Assembly (NCBI GenBank): GCA_030737875.1
Contig: CM060921.1
Coordinates: 398,886,192-398,950,191 of the forward strand
DNA length: 64,000 nucleotides
Source: Allium sativum
Taxonomy: Eukaryota; Streptophyta; Magnoliopsida; Asparagales; Amaryllidaceae
Direction: 5' to 3'
Every line of letters starts with the position of its first letter. Positions within the stretch are counted from its first letter, which is position 1. The notes beneath the pieces are model-generated. The model worked only from the letters and a program-made list of their open reading frames with translations. It was not told the DNA's origin and did no database searches. Positions 48,601 through 60,845 of the stretch are shown here, in pieces. Position numbers and translations under genes: made by a program.

Positions 48601-49879
48601 AACCTTGTTGTGCTGCTTCCTCCACAACCAAGTTTGGATCATGTACATGCTTCCGGAGTTGAGACACATGGAATACATCATGCACCCCTGGCAACCAGTC
48701 AGGCAGCTGCACCCTATAAGCGAGAGTTCCAATCCTTTCGAGAATAGGAAATGGACCAATGAATCTCGGCGCCAACTTCCCAGTCTTTCCAAAACGAATT
48801 ACACCTCTCAATAGGGAAACTCTCACATGCACATAATCACCAACAGAGAATTCTAAATCCCTTCTTTGTGAGTCTGCATAGCTCTTCTGTCAGCTCTGAG
48901 CAGTCAATAGTCGCTTCTTAATAAAATCAACTTTATCTGAAGATTCACGAATCATGTCGGGACCCAATACTAACCGATTGCCTGGTTCTACCCAACATGC
49001 GAGAGATCTGCATGGCCTGCCATATAATGCTTCAAATGGCAACATCTGCAAGCTTGCTTGGCAACTGTTATTATAAGAGAACTCAACCAAGTGCAAGTGA
49101 TCTTCACATGACCCGCCAAAATCAAGAATGCATGCTTACAACAAGTCTTCAAGTATACGGTTCGCCCTCTCAGTCTGGGCATCTGTCTGAGGATGTAAGC
49201 GGTGCTCAAATTCAACTTTGTCCCTAGCTCTTCTTGAAATACTTCCCAGAATTTACTAGCAAATATCAGATCACGATCACTAACAAAGCTACTGGGAACT
49301 CCATGTAGTTTGACAATCTCTCTGAAATAAAGCTGCGCCAGACTTCGAGCTGTTCTATTAGATCTGACAGGAATAAAATGGGCGGTCTTCGTGAAACAAT
49401 CTACAATCACCCATATACTGTCATTGCCTTTTCTGGTTCGGGGCAAGCCATCAATGAAATCCATAGAAATTTTGTCCCACTTCCAACTTGAAACCTCTAG
49501 CTTTTGCAACAATCCTGCGAGCTTCTGTTGATTTCTTTTGACTTGTTGACAGGTAGAACATCTAGCAACATATATGGAAATGTCTCGCTTCATCGCCTTC
49601 CACCAGAATGTGCGCCTAAGATCATGATACATCTTGCTTACTCCTGGATGGATGCTGAGTTTAGATTTGTGACATTCATCCAAAACTTCTCTTTTGAGCT
49701 CAGGAATATCTAGCATACATATCCGCCCTTGCAGTCTAAGAGTCCCCTTGCCGTCAATTTGGAAGCTGGAAGCTTTGCCCTTTCGAACTTGCTCGCTAAT
49801 CATCTGAATAAACTTATCGTCTTTCTGAAGAGCAGAGATCTTATCGATTAGTGAAGGTGTAATGATAAGACTGGTGATG
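48600..49879 (-). pseudogene. Integrase of element E, broken
   Basis: HHCC finger ([11 protein letters not shown] ... CSTCQQVK) is followed by the core [19 protein letters not shown] and, after a one-base deletion near 49197, [12 protein letters not shown] with the catalytic Glu. The C-terminal part has [18 protein letters not shown] and GKLAPRFIGPFPILERI in another frame. The last of the three acidic residues is thus out of frame with the first two. Confidence 0.9.
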
Positions 49880-50354
49880 ATAAGATTGGCGCTGGTCGCA
49901 TTCTTTCTGCAGAGCGCATCAGCTACAACATTGGCTTTCCCTGGATTATATAAGATGTCCAGATTATAGGCCGTAAGAAATTCTAACCAACATTGCTGCC
50001 TCAAATTCAAGTCCCTTTGGGTGAACAGATACTTCAAGGATTTATGATCTGTATATAATTCGAACTTCTCCGCCAAAAGATAGTGCCTCCAAATCTTTAA
50101 AGCAAAACACGATGGCCATCAACTCAAGATCACGAGTGGGGTATCTCTTCTCATGCGGTTTCAACTGACGGCTAGCATATGCAACCACTTTGCCCCTTTG
50201 CCCCTTTGCATTAACACCGCACCAATACCTTCAATAGAAGCATCAGTATAGACTGTCAAATCTTGGCTGCCATTAATAATGGTCAACATGGGAGCAACGG
50301 TCACCTAAATTTCAACTCTTGGAAAGTTGCCTCACGTTCGGGTGTCCAATTAAA
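49880..50354 (-). pseudogene. RNase H of element E, broken
   Basis: [23 protein letters not shown] and [16 protein letters not shown] are recognisable, the last intact in contrast to A. A tandem duplication of gcccctttgc near 50195 and a one-base insertion near 50090 shift the frame. Confidence 0.85.
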
Positions 50355-50359
50355 CTTCG
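50355..50359. repeat. Target-site duplication of F, left copy (cttcg)
   Basis: cttcg recurs at 51141-51145. Joining the flanks restores the E pol connection region (LTKKHTKFNWTPE). Confidence 0.95.
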
Positions 50360-50529
50360 TGTAACACCCCTAAGTCCCACATCATGGAAGCCTGTGTGAA
50401 GTGGGTACTTATATAGTAGAGCCCATCTCTTACTAACACCGAGGCCTTTTGAGAAACAAAACCCCACACCTATATGGTGGCTAAGTTGAGGACAATATCT
50501 TGCGTGAACGGAGGTGCGGGTTGTTACGA
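50360..50529 (-). mobile_element. F LTR next to the PPT (left copy)
   Basis: On the minus strand it begins near taacaacccgcacctccg and ends gggtgttaca, with TATATAAG pointing left (50408-50415). The expected terminal TG is damaged (cg). Confidence 0.85.
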
Positions 50530-50541
50530 TCTCCCCCACTT
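50530..50541 (-). other. Polypurine tract of F
   Basis: The minus strand reads AAGTGGGGGAGA. Confidence 0.92.
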
Positions 50542-50546
50542 AAAAT

Positions 50547-50564
50547 CTTTTCGTCCTCGAAAAG
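50547..50564 (-). other. Pre-PPT hairpin of F
   Basis: Minus strand CTTTTCG-AGGA-CGAAAAG, perfect 7-bp stem. Confidence 0.7.
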
Positions 50565-50781
50565 GAACGAAGCTAAAAATTGTTTAACTAACCGATTCAA
50601 TTTTAATTTTTTATTGGTTTCAATAATTTTATTAGTTAAACTAATAATCACACAACACAATCATCAATCAATTAGTTGATTAGTTTTTCAAATATATATA
50701 ACTTTTATATATTTAAAAATCATATTTTCTAAGGTCGGATTATATATATAATCACAAATACTTTAATTATAAAAACTCTCA

Positions 50782-50900
50782 ACTCGTTCTAGGGCATTTC
50801 TAACCCCATCTATAACGAGTATTTCATTCTAGGATGCTACTGATCCTATCTCTAATGAGTATTCTTTTATAGGAAATTTCTAATCCTACTTCTGATGAGT
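50782..50900 (-). repeat. Serial leader-type hairpins inside F
   Basis: ACTCGTT ... AACGAGT (50782-50820) with an inner CTAGGGC/GCCC-like pair, then CATT ... AATG with inner TAGGAT/ATCCTA (about 50821-50860), then a weaker third copy (50861-50900). Each resembles the single leader hairpin of A, E and G. Confidence 0.6.
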
Positions 50901-50951
50901 CTTTTGTTCAGTTCTAACGAGTTGTACCCCCAAAGATTTGAATTAACCAAA

Positions 50952-50963
50952 GCTCTGATACCA
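50952..50963 (-). other. Primer-binding site of F
   Basis: gctctgatacca on the plus strand, a perfect TGGTATCAGAGC on the minus strand, two bases from the right LTR. Confidence 0.95.
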
Positions 50964-50965
50964 CG

Positions 50966-51140
50966 TGTAATCTGCACCTCCGTTCACGCAAGATATTGTC
51001 CCCAACTTAGCCACCATATAGGTGTGGGGTTTTGTTTCTCAAAAGGCCTCGGCGTTAGTAAGATATGGGCTCAACTATATAAGTACCCACTTCACACAGG
51101 CTTTCACGATGTGGGACTTAGGGAACTTAGTGGTGTTACA
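50966..51140 (+). mobile_element. F LTR next to the PBS (right copy, inverted)
   Basis: It reads tgtaatctgcacctccg to ggtgttaca on the plus strand, the reverse orientation to the left copy. Its TATATAAG (51076-51083) points right, away from the F interior. About 9 bp is duplicated near its outer end (gggaacttagtgg). Confidence 0.85.
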
Positions 51141-51145
51141 CTTCG
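51141..51145. repeat. Target-site duplication of F, right copy (cttcg)
   Basis: It matches 50355-50359. Confidence 0.95.
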
Positions 51146-52119
51146 TATGCTTCTTAGTCAGCTTCGTCAATGGACAAGATAGCTTCGAAAAATCTTTAAC
51201 GAATTTCTGATAATAGCCAGCTAATCCTAGGAAACTTCTGACTTCTATAGGAGTGCTAGGCTGCTTCCAATCTTGAATGGCTTAGATCTTGCCTGAATCT
51301 ACTGAAATGCCTTTCTTTGATACAACATGGTCGACGAACTTCAATTCTTCTTGCCAGAATATGCATTTAGAGAATTTGGGTTTCAACACATTATTTCTCA
51401 AAATTTCCAAAACTTCTTTCAGATGCTTTTCATGCTTAGTAGTGGATTTAGAGAATATTAAGATATCATCGATGAAAACCAGCACGAATTTAATTAAGGT
51501 ATCCAACAATACTCTATTCATCAGATCGATAAAGTAAGCAGGAGTGTTGCATAAGCCGAACGACATTACTAACCACTCATAGAATATGTTTGGACCTCTG
51601 ATAGTTGTCAAGGGAACACTTGGCAATGCGTAATTGATGGAAACCAGTAGCTAGGTCTATCCTAGAGAATACTTGCGCTCCATTCAAGCAGTCTAATAGA
51701 TCATCAATACGCGTTAATGGATATTTGTTTTTCAGCGTTTGCTTATTGAGGTCACGGTAGTCCATACATAGTCTGAGAGTACCATCTGACTTTGGGACAA
51801 ACACCACTACTACACCCCAATTTGAGAAGCTAGGCCTGATCAGACCCTTCCATAAAAGCTGTTTAGTTTGATTGCTCGGCTTCTCTTTTTCTTTCAGTGT
51901 CATCCTCCGAATAGGATGCACAGCCAGCCTTGCATTCAGAACTAAGTCAATCCTGAAGTCGATTTCTCTGCGCGGAGGTAAGCTATCAACTTCTTCAAAC
52001 ACATCCACATAATCTTTGATGACAGAAATATCCTCAATAGAAGCAGGAGTAACTTCTAGAGAAGACCAGAATTCTTTCCTATCTCTGGCTGAGCCGTGGC
52101 ATGGTACAACAATAATATC
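51146..52119 (-). pseudogene. Reverse transcriptase of element E, broken
   Basis: Motifs on the minus strand: [53 protein letters not shown], then a frameshift near 51630, MSFGLCNTPAYF and the catalytic FIDD in FVLVFIDDILIFSKS. A stop follows SVDSGKI. The thumb/connection runs up to the F insertion. Confidence 0.92.
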
Positions 52120-52430
52120 TCCAAATTTTGTTTTAATTCTGACTATTCTTTCAGCGCATAATACATCAGCCTCATATTTCGTTAGCCAATCCAGTCCAAG
52201 TATGATATCATATCCAAAGAATTTCATGACGATCAAATTAAAAGGGAACTGGAAATAGGAATAAGAAACATGCACTATACAGTACTGATCGAAAATAAGA
52301 GACCCTCCTATCGGACTATGGGCTCTAATAGATTCTTTAAGGTTTCTTGGTTTCAGTTTTAACTTTTTAACTGTGTCACTAGAAATGAAACTTCGTGATG
52401 CACCAATGTCAAACAATACTGTAATAGGAA
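52120..52430 (-). pseudogene. Protease of element E
   Basis: The active site reads [12 protein letters not shown], with Ile for the usual Thr of D-T-G, and [14 protein letters not shown] follows. It is open from 52416 into reverse transcriptase. It is shifted relative to gag by a frameshift near 52440-52480. Confidence 0.88.
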
Positions 52431-53465
52431 TGTTCTTAATAGTAAGGGTACCTCCTAAAACATCGGATTTACCTGCTCCCTCAAGAAAAGCTGGTGCAAC
52501 GCTCCATCGTATACATGAGCCACCTCAGATTCTTTTAGCAGTTGACAATTCTTGATAAGATGCCCTGGCTTGTGGCAATTAAAGCATTCCCTGGTGTCAC
52601 GAGAATTCTGGCTGTTCCCTGACTCATTTCTCCTTGGCCTTTTTGGAGCTCGGCATTCGTAATCAAAGTGTCCCATCTTCTAGTAGTTAAAGCATCTCAC
52701 CTTGGCCTTCTTACTTCCTTGAGGTTTGGCGGTTGAAGAGTTGCTCGCCTCAGGCTTCCTATCAGACTGATTCCTCTTGTTGTTATTTTGATTCTTCTCC
52801 CGATCTTGTTGCGAATTCTTGTCATTTTCTTCATATCGACAAGCCATCTCTACCACCTCATTAAATGGAAGCTTAATATGTGTTGTCACTCGGTTAAGAT
52901 ACATCCTTGAAAGGCCATTAATTGATATCTTATTCTTCTGGAAGGGATCCTGAATTAATTCAGGAGCATAGCGTGAAAGCTCTTCAAACTTCTGCACATA
53001 CTCAGAAACAGTCTTATCTCCTTGTTGCAAGTTAGCAAACTGATTGTGAAGACGCTCGACTTCTTGTAGAGGAATAAATTTCTATTTAAAGAGCTCTTTG
53101 AATTTTGTCCAAGACATGTCAGCATCAGTACCTCTAATTATAACAGTCTCCCACCAATTTTGAGGCTCATCTTACAATAGCCACGATGCCACAAAACGCT
53201 TACAGTGGTCTTCAAGTTCTAAGCGTCCAAATATCTTCTCGCAATTTTTGAGCCATTCCTGAGCTTCTATCACTGTCTCTCGGCCTGTGAACGACACTCC
53301 ACCTAAATTCCTGAACTTCTTAGCTACCTTTCCAGGTCATAAGGCTGTGGGGGTGGAGGTAGTGGTGTTACAGCCTCGGGAGTGGGCTGCTCCTGAGGGG
53401 AGGGGTTCACCCCTTCCCGGTCCTCTGGCTCCTCCTCTGCCTCGGGCTTTCGCTCTAGTTCTCAT
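52430..53465 (-). pseudogene. gag: gag of element E, broken
   Basis: The start ATG at 53463-53465 opens an Arg/Gly-rich N-terminus like A. Core motifs FVASWLL, NWWETVI, VSEYVQKFEELSRYAPEL are present. In-frame stops replace a Gln after FVASWLL and fall before KFIPLQEVERL, and a frameshift lies near 53340. Two zinc knuckles follow: the first is disabled (CFNY, a stop at about 52680, then KMGHFDYEC) and the second, CFNCHKPGHLIKNC, is intact. Confidence 0.9.
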
Positions 53466-53716
53466 TTTCGGTTAGTTCTGTACCATTAAGGAAAGAGTCA
53501 AACAACCATAAATGATAATTCTAAAGTAAAGGTAAAAGTAAGGACATATGGAAATATGATGATGTAATGACTGATTAATATGTGTTATTCTGTTGTACTC
53601 ATTATAGGACATTACTAATCCTATCTCTAATGAGCTACCCATCTTAGAATACAGCTGATTCTATCTAGACGAATTGTTTTAAATGGGTTATACTCCTAAG
53701 CTAAGGTTAACCTTTA
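53466..53716 (-). other. Element E leader with hairpin
   Basis: It lies between PBS and gag. At 53598-53634 CTCATT and AATGAG arms enclose TAGGA/TCCTA, matching the A and G leader hairpins in position and fold. Confidence 0.6.
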
Positions 53717-53728
53717 GCTTTGATACCA
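53717..53728 (-). other. Primer-binding site of E
   Basis: The minus strand reads TGGTATCAAAGC, one base off the initiator tRNA-Met complement, two bases from the LTR. Confidence 0.9.
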
Positions 53729-53730
53729 AC

Positions 53731-56269
53731 TGTGATAACCCCAAACTTCCGTAGTACGAAAGCAAGGATAATCATTGGAATATAACATATTTATAACAAT
53801 AGCAGATCTCAGATAATAGCATAACACATAAATCATAGCAGCGGAAATAGAAATGTCATCAACATCACAACATTAGAGTGGCACAGTTACAGGATACAAC
53901 TCAGCATATAAAGTCTCAGCGAACAGAAATATGTCTAAAACTCCATCAAGTACAACATAGGTCGATGATGTCTAAATGTCTCAAAGTAGAAATAAAAGAT
54001 AAAATAAAAGATCTTCATCTCCCGTCCATAAGCATACTCCAATCCAGCACATGTCCAAAATAACTTGAACCTGTCACTTGGTTGCCCGTGTGAAAAGAGG
54101 GCACTCAAGTTTGCAAAGTGAAACAAACTATGAGTCAGTCATGAGACTGGTATGAGAAATCTTTCCTAACTTATACAATAATATGGCTAATCGTAGGACC
54201 AAGCCGCTAATGTGGAACGGGTTTACTCCATTGGATTGCCAGTGCATAAATTAAATAAATTTTTATTCAAAAAAACAAAATGCTTTTTAGAAAAATGAAA
54301 TCATTATAAAACTCAAGTCCCGTCACACAATGCAACGCAAACTGGAGGATAGAGTTTTAGCTTATAAAGATCAAACATGCTTGATACGTAGAAAATAATA
54401 TTTAATATTATTATTAGTGTCTAATCAGTTTTAAAATACTTCAAAGTAAATGTATCAATTCTAGACGACATATTACCCTATCCTACTATGTCGCCATATA
54501 TAGGTTTACAATCAAAACCATAATGTCGTATTGGAAATTGGGTTTCCATCATGAGTCAAGGCTAGGGATGATCTCCTTACCGATTCGAGACACTCTAGCA
54601 AATGTCTCAAGATTCAGACGCTGGCGAACCCTTGGATCCTGCAAGGTCGGTCCACAAATACTTTAGTGGATTAGTTATGCCTGAACACACGCTTCCCAGT
54701 CCTATTGAACCTAAAAATTGGTCACTATCGACCAATATAACCGAGGCCTCGTATTCCATCATCCACATAAGGGCTCTATACCATGACACCACTTATAGCT
54801 AGAAAGAAACGTGTGCACTCCCTGCATTTCCTTATCCCGTTTCTGACCCTTACCGGGGTGTTAGGCTCGCGAAGTAACGCTATACACAAAGCTATGCCTA
54901 AACAGGCCGTGTTTTGATCATCAACCACAAGGCTCTGCTTTTCAACAAAAGCCTTGATCATTTGCATCTTGGCATGCCACATTGACAATCCATGCCATGC
55001 GATCAATAACTATCAATATATAACCTTAGAGCTCGTGCGTCTCAGAGAAGGGTTTTAAGCAAGAGAATAAATCATCCGCCACCAAACAGGTATATATTAA
55101 ATAGAAATCAATTTACATGGAATGAAATCCAATGTCAGACACACATCCATTTACAAGTCCGTTCTGGGACTGAACGAAACCGGAGACACCTTATTCCTCG
55201 TCCCGTATGTCCAATACGGAAGAGTGGTGCTCGCTTATCCGGATAATCAGCAAGTAAGTCCGGACAACTACCACCTTAACCCTTTACTGGGAGCTACCCA
55301 ATGCCGGACATCAGTAGTCATCCATTCGATGTGAAGATCGTCTGTCTTCAATCATTGTCTTCAATATATTCAATTTAAATCGTCGTATAATTATTTGAAA
55401 TGAGATTGAAATCGATCTTTTCAAATAATTCCCGCATGTATATAATTTAAACCATTTCATATCATTGACATTATTTTATAACGAGTTTCCACTATTTTAT
55501 TTATATAAAAATAGCTCAATTTAATTTAACGATGCTTCGGGTCAATAGGCGGCCCTGGCGCTGTTTTTACCCAACTTTGATTTACGCTTTTCTCGAAATC
55601 TAGCCGATGGATTTTAATAAATTTTACACTGTTGGAAAGATCTTTCGAAAGCGGTCCAAAGGGTTCCAGTTTTGGGAAAATCCGATGGTCGGATCTTTCG
55701 GTATAATCGTTTAAAGTTATGATTCCGTAAGGCGAACTACCGCACGCGATTCGTTTAATTTATATTTATATATATATATATTATATATATAAATCACTCG
55801 ACGATTTCACTAACGTGCTTAACATGCCAAATAAAAGCGTGTTTTAATTTGCAAAACCATTTTTACATGTTTATAATGTCAAATAAAATGTATTTTATTT
55901 ACATGACATTTTTGCTAATGAAAAATAAAAAGATAATTTTTATTTTCATTACTTGTATGCAATTTCTATTTTAACTTTAACAAATAAAAAGAAATATTTT
56001 ATTTGTATATAGTTCCAATATATAACATGACAAATAAAAATGTTTATTTTAATTTTCATACAAATTCTAATGTATAACTTAACGATAAAAATGTATCCTT
56101 AATTTGTATACAAATTCTAATGTATGTTTTGACAATAAAAATGATTCTTTAACTTGCATACAAATTCTAATGTATGTTTTGAAAATAAAAATGATTCTTT
56201 AATTCGCATACAAATTCTATTTCAATAAAATGTATATAAAGTGATATATTCATTTTTTTTGACAATTCT
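53731..56269 (-). mobile_element. Element E 5' LTR, left fragment (U5 side)
   Basis: It aligns with 31414-32411 and 43644 onward and shows the empty target site of D. It includes the U5 hairpin (54136-54149), the conserved block (55018-55095), the module (55560-55760) and the start of the AT-rich array. It is cut at 56269 by G, and the rest lies off the window. Confidence 0.92.
54136..54149 (-). other. Conserved U5 hairpin (E 5' LTR)
   Basis: CAGTC-ATGA-GACTG, perfect stem, 405 nt from the LTR end. Confidence 0.6.
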
Positions 56270-57164
56270 TCTAATAACCCGGAAATCCGAGCCAATTTAA
56301 AATTTTTATTTTGGCAATTATAGTGAATTTTGAATATTTAAAATGAATTCTTTTAAATAATAACAATGAGAAATTTATTTTGAATAGAAATAGAACGTAT
56401 ATATTTATATAGATCGTCGTTAGAATATAAATAATTATTTATAATTATAAAAGGAATTGAAAATGGCGCGGTAGTTTGAAAATTCGATTTCAAATTTCAA
56501 ATGAGTGTACAGGATTCAAAATAAACTGGATTTTAGCGAAACCGAAAATATTAGAATCTATTTGAGAATATCTTTCCAACGAATCCGAAATTGAAATTTC
56601 ATGGCGGAATCAAAATTTATGCCCAGTTGAAAATTCAGAATAGTCGCTATGGCATTTTGGCCCTTAAAAATGGAAATTTTGCAAACGACCTCGGTTTTCG
56701 ACGAAACCACTTTTGTTGGATCCGGGATGTCTAGTTATAGCTAGATTCCGAAATTCATAATTTTTTGAATCAATATGTGAGCGTTGCGAAGTAAAACGTG
56801 TTTGGTCAATTTCGATAGACCTGAAAATGGTCATTTTTCAAACGGTCTCGGAATTTGACGAAATTAGTTTTGCTAGGACCGTATCGTCAATACGAAGCTA
56901 GAAAATATTTTTTGGGAATTTTTAGAGGCCGTATGTGGCCCCGGCAAATTGAAATGCGCGTTCAAATTCAATATATAGAGTTATATTTTGATTTTGATGG
57001 AAACTGATGGAAACTGATCGAAACGATCGAATCAGCTTATGATACATATCCCATTGTGTTCGGAATGGGGGTAATTAGTTATGGACGACACTCGGTGGGC
57101 TTGATTTCGAGGTCGAAATAAAAAGTAACTTTATGGATTATAAATTAATAAAATAAATAAATAT

Positions 57165-57172
57165 TATATAAA
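57165..57172 (+). promoter_or_regulatory. Candidate TATA box of G
   Basis: tatataaa, 895 bp into the 5' LTR, about 85 bp before the GC-rich leader. It is the clearest of the TATA candidates. Confidence 0.6.
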
Positions 57173-57258
57173 CCACCCTTATCTCCTTTTGACCCAAACC
57201 GTTGACCCCCCTTTTTTTTCTTCAGTTCAGATAAAAAAATAAAAACAAGAAAACGACG

Positions 57259-57560
57259 ATGGACGTCGTGCCCCTCCTCCAGGCGACACCACCACCGCTC
57301 AAGGCACCGGACCCCCTGCTCCTCCCCTCACCTCAGTCGAACTCCCCTCCCTACGCCCCTATCCTCTCTTCTCCGTCGAAAACCCACACCCAAAACCCTC
57401 CGCCCAGCAGTCTTGGCCCACCACCGGCCTGTGCGCTGCCTCCCCGACCTACCGCCACCCCCCTGACGCCTCCCTACCCCTTGTGCCACCCACCACCAGC
57501 AAGAAACAATTCCCCCCTCCTCCGTTTTGTTGTAGACAATGTGAGTCTTTTTTTTTTTTT
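57259..57560 (+). other. GC-rich leader with a proline-rich open frame (G)
   Basis: An ATG opens 126 codons, about the first 95 of them rich in Pro and Ser (for example PPSSLGPPPACALPPRP). A and C have GC-rich leaders at the same place but no matching frame, so base composition explains it better than a gene. It could act as an upstream ORF. Confidence 0.3.
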
Positions 57561-59479
57561 AATTCTTAGAGTTATATGTTTTATTATATATAAAAAGTTT
57601 ATATCTTTAATTAGGAATTTTATTTATACAAAGTTATAATTTTTATTTATAACTTAGTTATATAAAGAAAAGTTTTTTTTAGAAAGTACAAGAAATTTAA
57701 ATTGAATTTTTATTTTCAGATTTATTTTATTTTATATAGCATTATATAAGGTTAGATTTTCATTGATATAAAGTTAGGATTTTTAGTTAAATAAAAATTC
57801 GATCTTTTTATATGAAGTAGCAGAATAAAAAATTCGATTTTTAATGAAGTAAAGACGTGATTTTTAATAAAGTAAAGACGAGATTTTAACATATGAAAGA
57901 TGAGATTTTTGAAATAGAAAAGGTTAAATTTTTATAAGTAAAAGATTAGATCCTTGTTTAGGAAAAAGATTTGATTTTTATTTAAGTAAAGCTTAGATTT
58001 TTATATATATGAAGTAGCGATAAAAAAAATCAATTTTTATATATATGAAGTAGAAATAAAAATATGATTTTTATTTATTGGAATGAAGCAATAAAAATAT
58101 AATTTTTATTGTGAACAGCGGGGCAAGGACTGCATTAGAATTTCAAACAGATCCAGACGGTTCAGCAGTTCAACAGTAAAGCACGACGGAGTGGAACCCT
58201 CTGTGAGAACTTCTCACTTTAATTCTTGTTTTCTAGTTAAAAATTATATACTAGGACGTAGACGGTGCTTAGAAGCACCTGACACCCGTCGTCCACAGAC
58301 CATGGATGACTTGTTTGTTTGATTGTTGTGTTGTGAAATTTGATTGTGTGATATGAAATGAAGTAAAATATTTTATAGTGGAAAATATTTTGTAGTTAAA
58401 AATATAATTTTTAATGTGTATATAAAATAAATATTTATAAACAAATCGGACGATTTGTTTATATACACTGATTTGACTGATATTGATTGGGACGATAAAT
58501 TTTACACATCGCCCAACCGCACAAATAAAATATGTATTTGTTGATTTGAAACCCCACACGGGTATTGGGATGATATTTGACGTACACTAATCCCGATTGT
58601 TTAGTTGTATGTCAATCGATGGGTTGACAGACTGTGTAAGCGTTAATTATTTATATTTAATGGTTATGCAGTTGTGTGGTGCACTCTGGATGATGGTTGA
58701 TTATTTATTGTTGCTATTATTTACATGTGTTGTAGAAAATACATATTATTAACATTATATGGTAATTGATTGGACCTCATTCCAATTTTGAAAATAAATT
58801 CATGTGTTGAATAGAAAATAAATTCATGTGTTGAATTGAAAATAAATTCATGTGTTGAATAGAGAAAATATTCATTTGTTGAGTAAAATAACGAAGCTAT
58901 TGAAATATATAAAGCCGTGTTGATTAGATTTGCGCCATTTGGACGCGAATGATATTTATATCGATTATATTCATTTTTTTAATGAATATAGAAAATGAAG
59001 TGATTTCAAAATATAACGTTTTGAAGATAATATCATTTATATATATCGATGATATGGAATATTCAATTTTGATTAGAAATTGAATAGGAAGTTGAAATCG
59101 TTTTGAAAACGAATTTAAAACGATTTATAAAATACGTTTTGAATTGAAATCGATGAAATATATATTATATATATATAATATAATAGCCTGAATAGAACGC
59201 GCCGCGCTGCGACAGTTTGCAAATTTCGACCATTGACTTCGAATTGATGTTGCGGGAGATCCGACCGTCGGATTCTCCTAAAATCGGAGCCGTTGGGTTC
59301 GTATCGAAAAGAGCCTTCTAACGAATATTAGAGATTTGAAATCTAACGATTGGATTTGGAATTATGTCCAAATCAAATTTGGAAAAGTTCACTGTAAGTG
59401 CAGTTCGATGGCCGTTAATGGAAATCGACTGTACGGGCCTTGATAAAGTTATTAAAATAGTAATAAATTGTGTAAAATC

Positions 59480-60560
59480 ATAGAGAATGATTTGTGAAGA
59501 ATTGGGATAAAAATTTCCATATTTGAAAAGATAAAAATAGATTTTTATCGAAATGAACTAGTTTTGAACTAGAATTAGAATTCTATTTATTTTTAAAAAT
59601 AAATAAAGTGGATTTGAAATGGTTTTGAAAATAACCAGAATTTCCAATAATTGAATTGGAATGGATTTGAATCGAAATTGTCTTTGGAATATTTCGATGT
59701 TGGATTTCGTGATTATAAAGATATTATTATGAAAATTTGAAAGATATATTTATATCGTTATTTCCAATACGATATTTGTTGGTCGTAGAATTTGATATTG
59801 AATATAAGCCGATATATTTTCTATTCAGAGACTTGTATTTAATATCAAATGTGATTTGGGTTTGTCGTGAATGGTATCTTCAATAATACTGTTCTTAGAC
59901 CCGATGGAGTTAAGAAAATCAGAAACTAACTGGAGATTAGTTAAGTTGAATGGTCTCCTGGGTATTAGTCTGATGTTGGTTTCGGCCTTCGGGGTTAATA
60001 CTTAGGGAATTGTTCACTTGCTATTTTACGGTTAAAGACTGATAGAATGGAATGTGATTTTGGGTTTATCGTGAACCGTGTTTTAAATGACATTGATTCT
60101 TTAACCCAGTTAAATACAGGAAGATTAAAACCAAGTGGAGTTTTAATGAATCTTTAATTAGATTGAAAGGATCGAAAATGGAGTTTCACCAGTTTTGCTC
60201 AAGGCGATAGTTAAATCTTTAATTAGATTTGAACGTGAAATGGTAATTGAATTTACCGATAACACCATGGTGTTAGATATGAAGTATGACCAGTTTTACT
60301 TCATGGGATGAATAGGTTGGGATTGGGAAATAAAATAAATGATTACTTCGGTGTGGTTCGCTAATCCCGACTAGTTTGAATTGATATTCAAAGAAGATTA
60401 AAAGAATAAATTTAAAGAATTTATCTTTGATAAAATTAATGGGAACCTTTCCCAAAGTATAAGAATATTTGAATAAAAGAATATTCTGAATTGGAATGAG
60501 GCGTATGTTGTGTTTGTGTAACACTTGTTTATTATATACACGAGTTATTAAGAAAGACCG
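59480..60560 (+). other. G-specific LTR block with an imperfect internal duplication
   Basis: It is not found in A, C or E. Two stretches of about 180 bp starting near 59850 and 60050 share gtgattt(t)gggttt, tcgtgaa and related phrases. No coding signal was seen. Confidence 0.5.
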
Positions 60561-60845
60561 GGTTTAACCCATTCAGAATAACTGATTCGACGTGGTGTCG
60601 AGGATGAAGACGGTGGTTGAAGACTGGAGATCTTCACGTCGTTTGGGTGATTACTGATGATCTTGATTGGGCCGTACACCCAAGAGGAGGGAATCAGTTA
60701 GTGGTCGTCCAGACGTACTTGGAGATCGATGGATATGCGAGGTACAATGTGCCTCCGGTTTCGTTCAGACCCAGAACGGACTTGTAAATGGACTGTGTGT
60801 CAGACATTTGATTTTATTCTGTGTGATTGATTTCTATTAAATATA

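Larger units (their letters stand above)
50360..51140 (-). mobile_element. Element F: TRIM-like element with inverted terminal LTRs
   Basis: A 781-bp insertion in the E pol gene, TSD cttcg. It has terminal repeats of 170 and 175 bp, a perfect initiator tRNA-Met PBS, a PPT identical to A/E/G and no coding capacity, the TRIM pattern. Unlike a normal element, the two LTRs are inverted relative to each other: the copy next to the PPT (left) has the expected orientation and the one next to the PBS (right) is flipped. The interior carries leader-type hairpins of the A/E/G kind. Confidence 0.85.
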
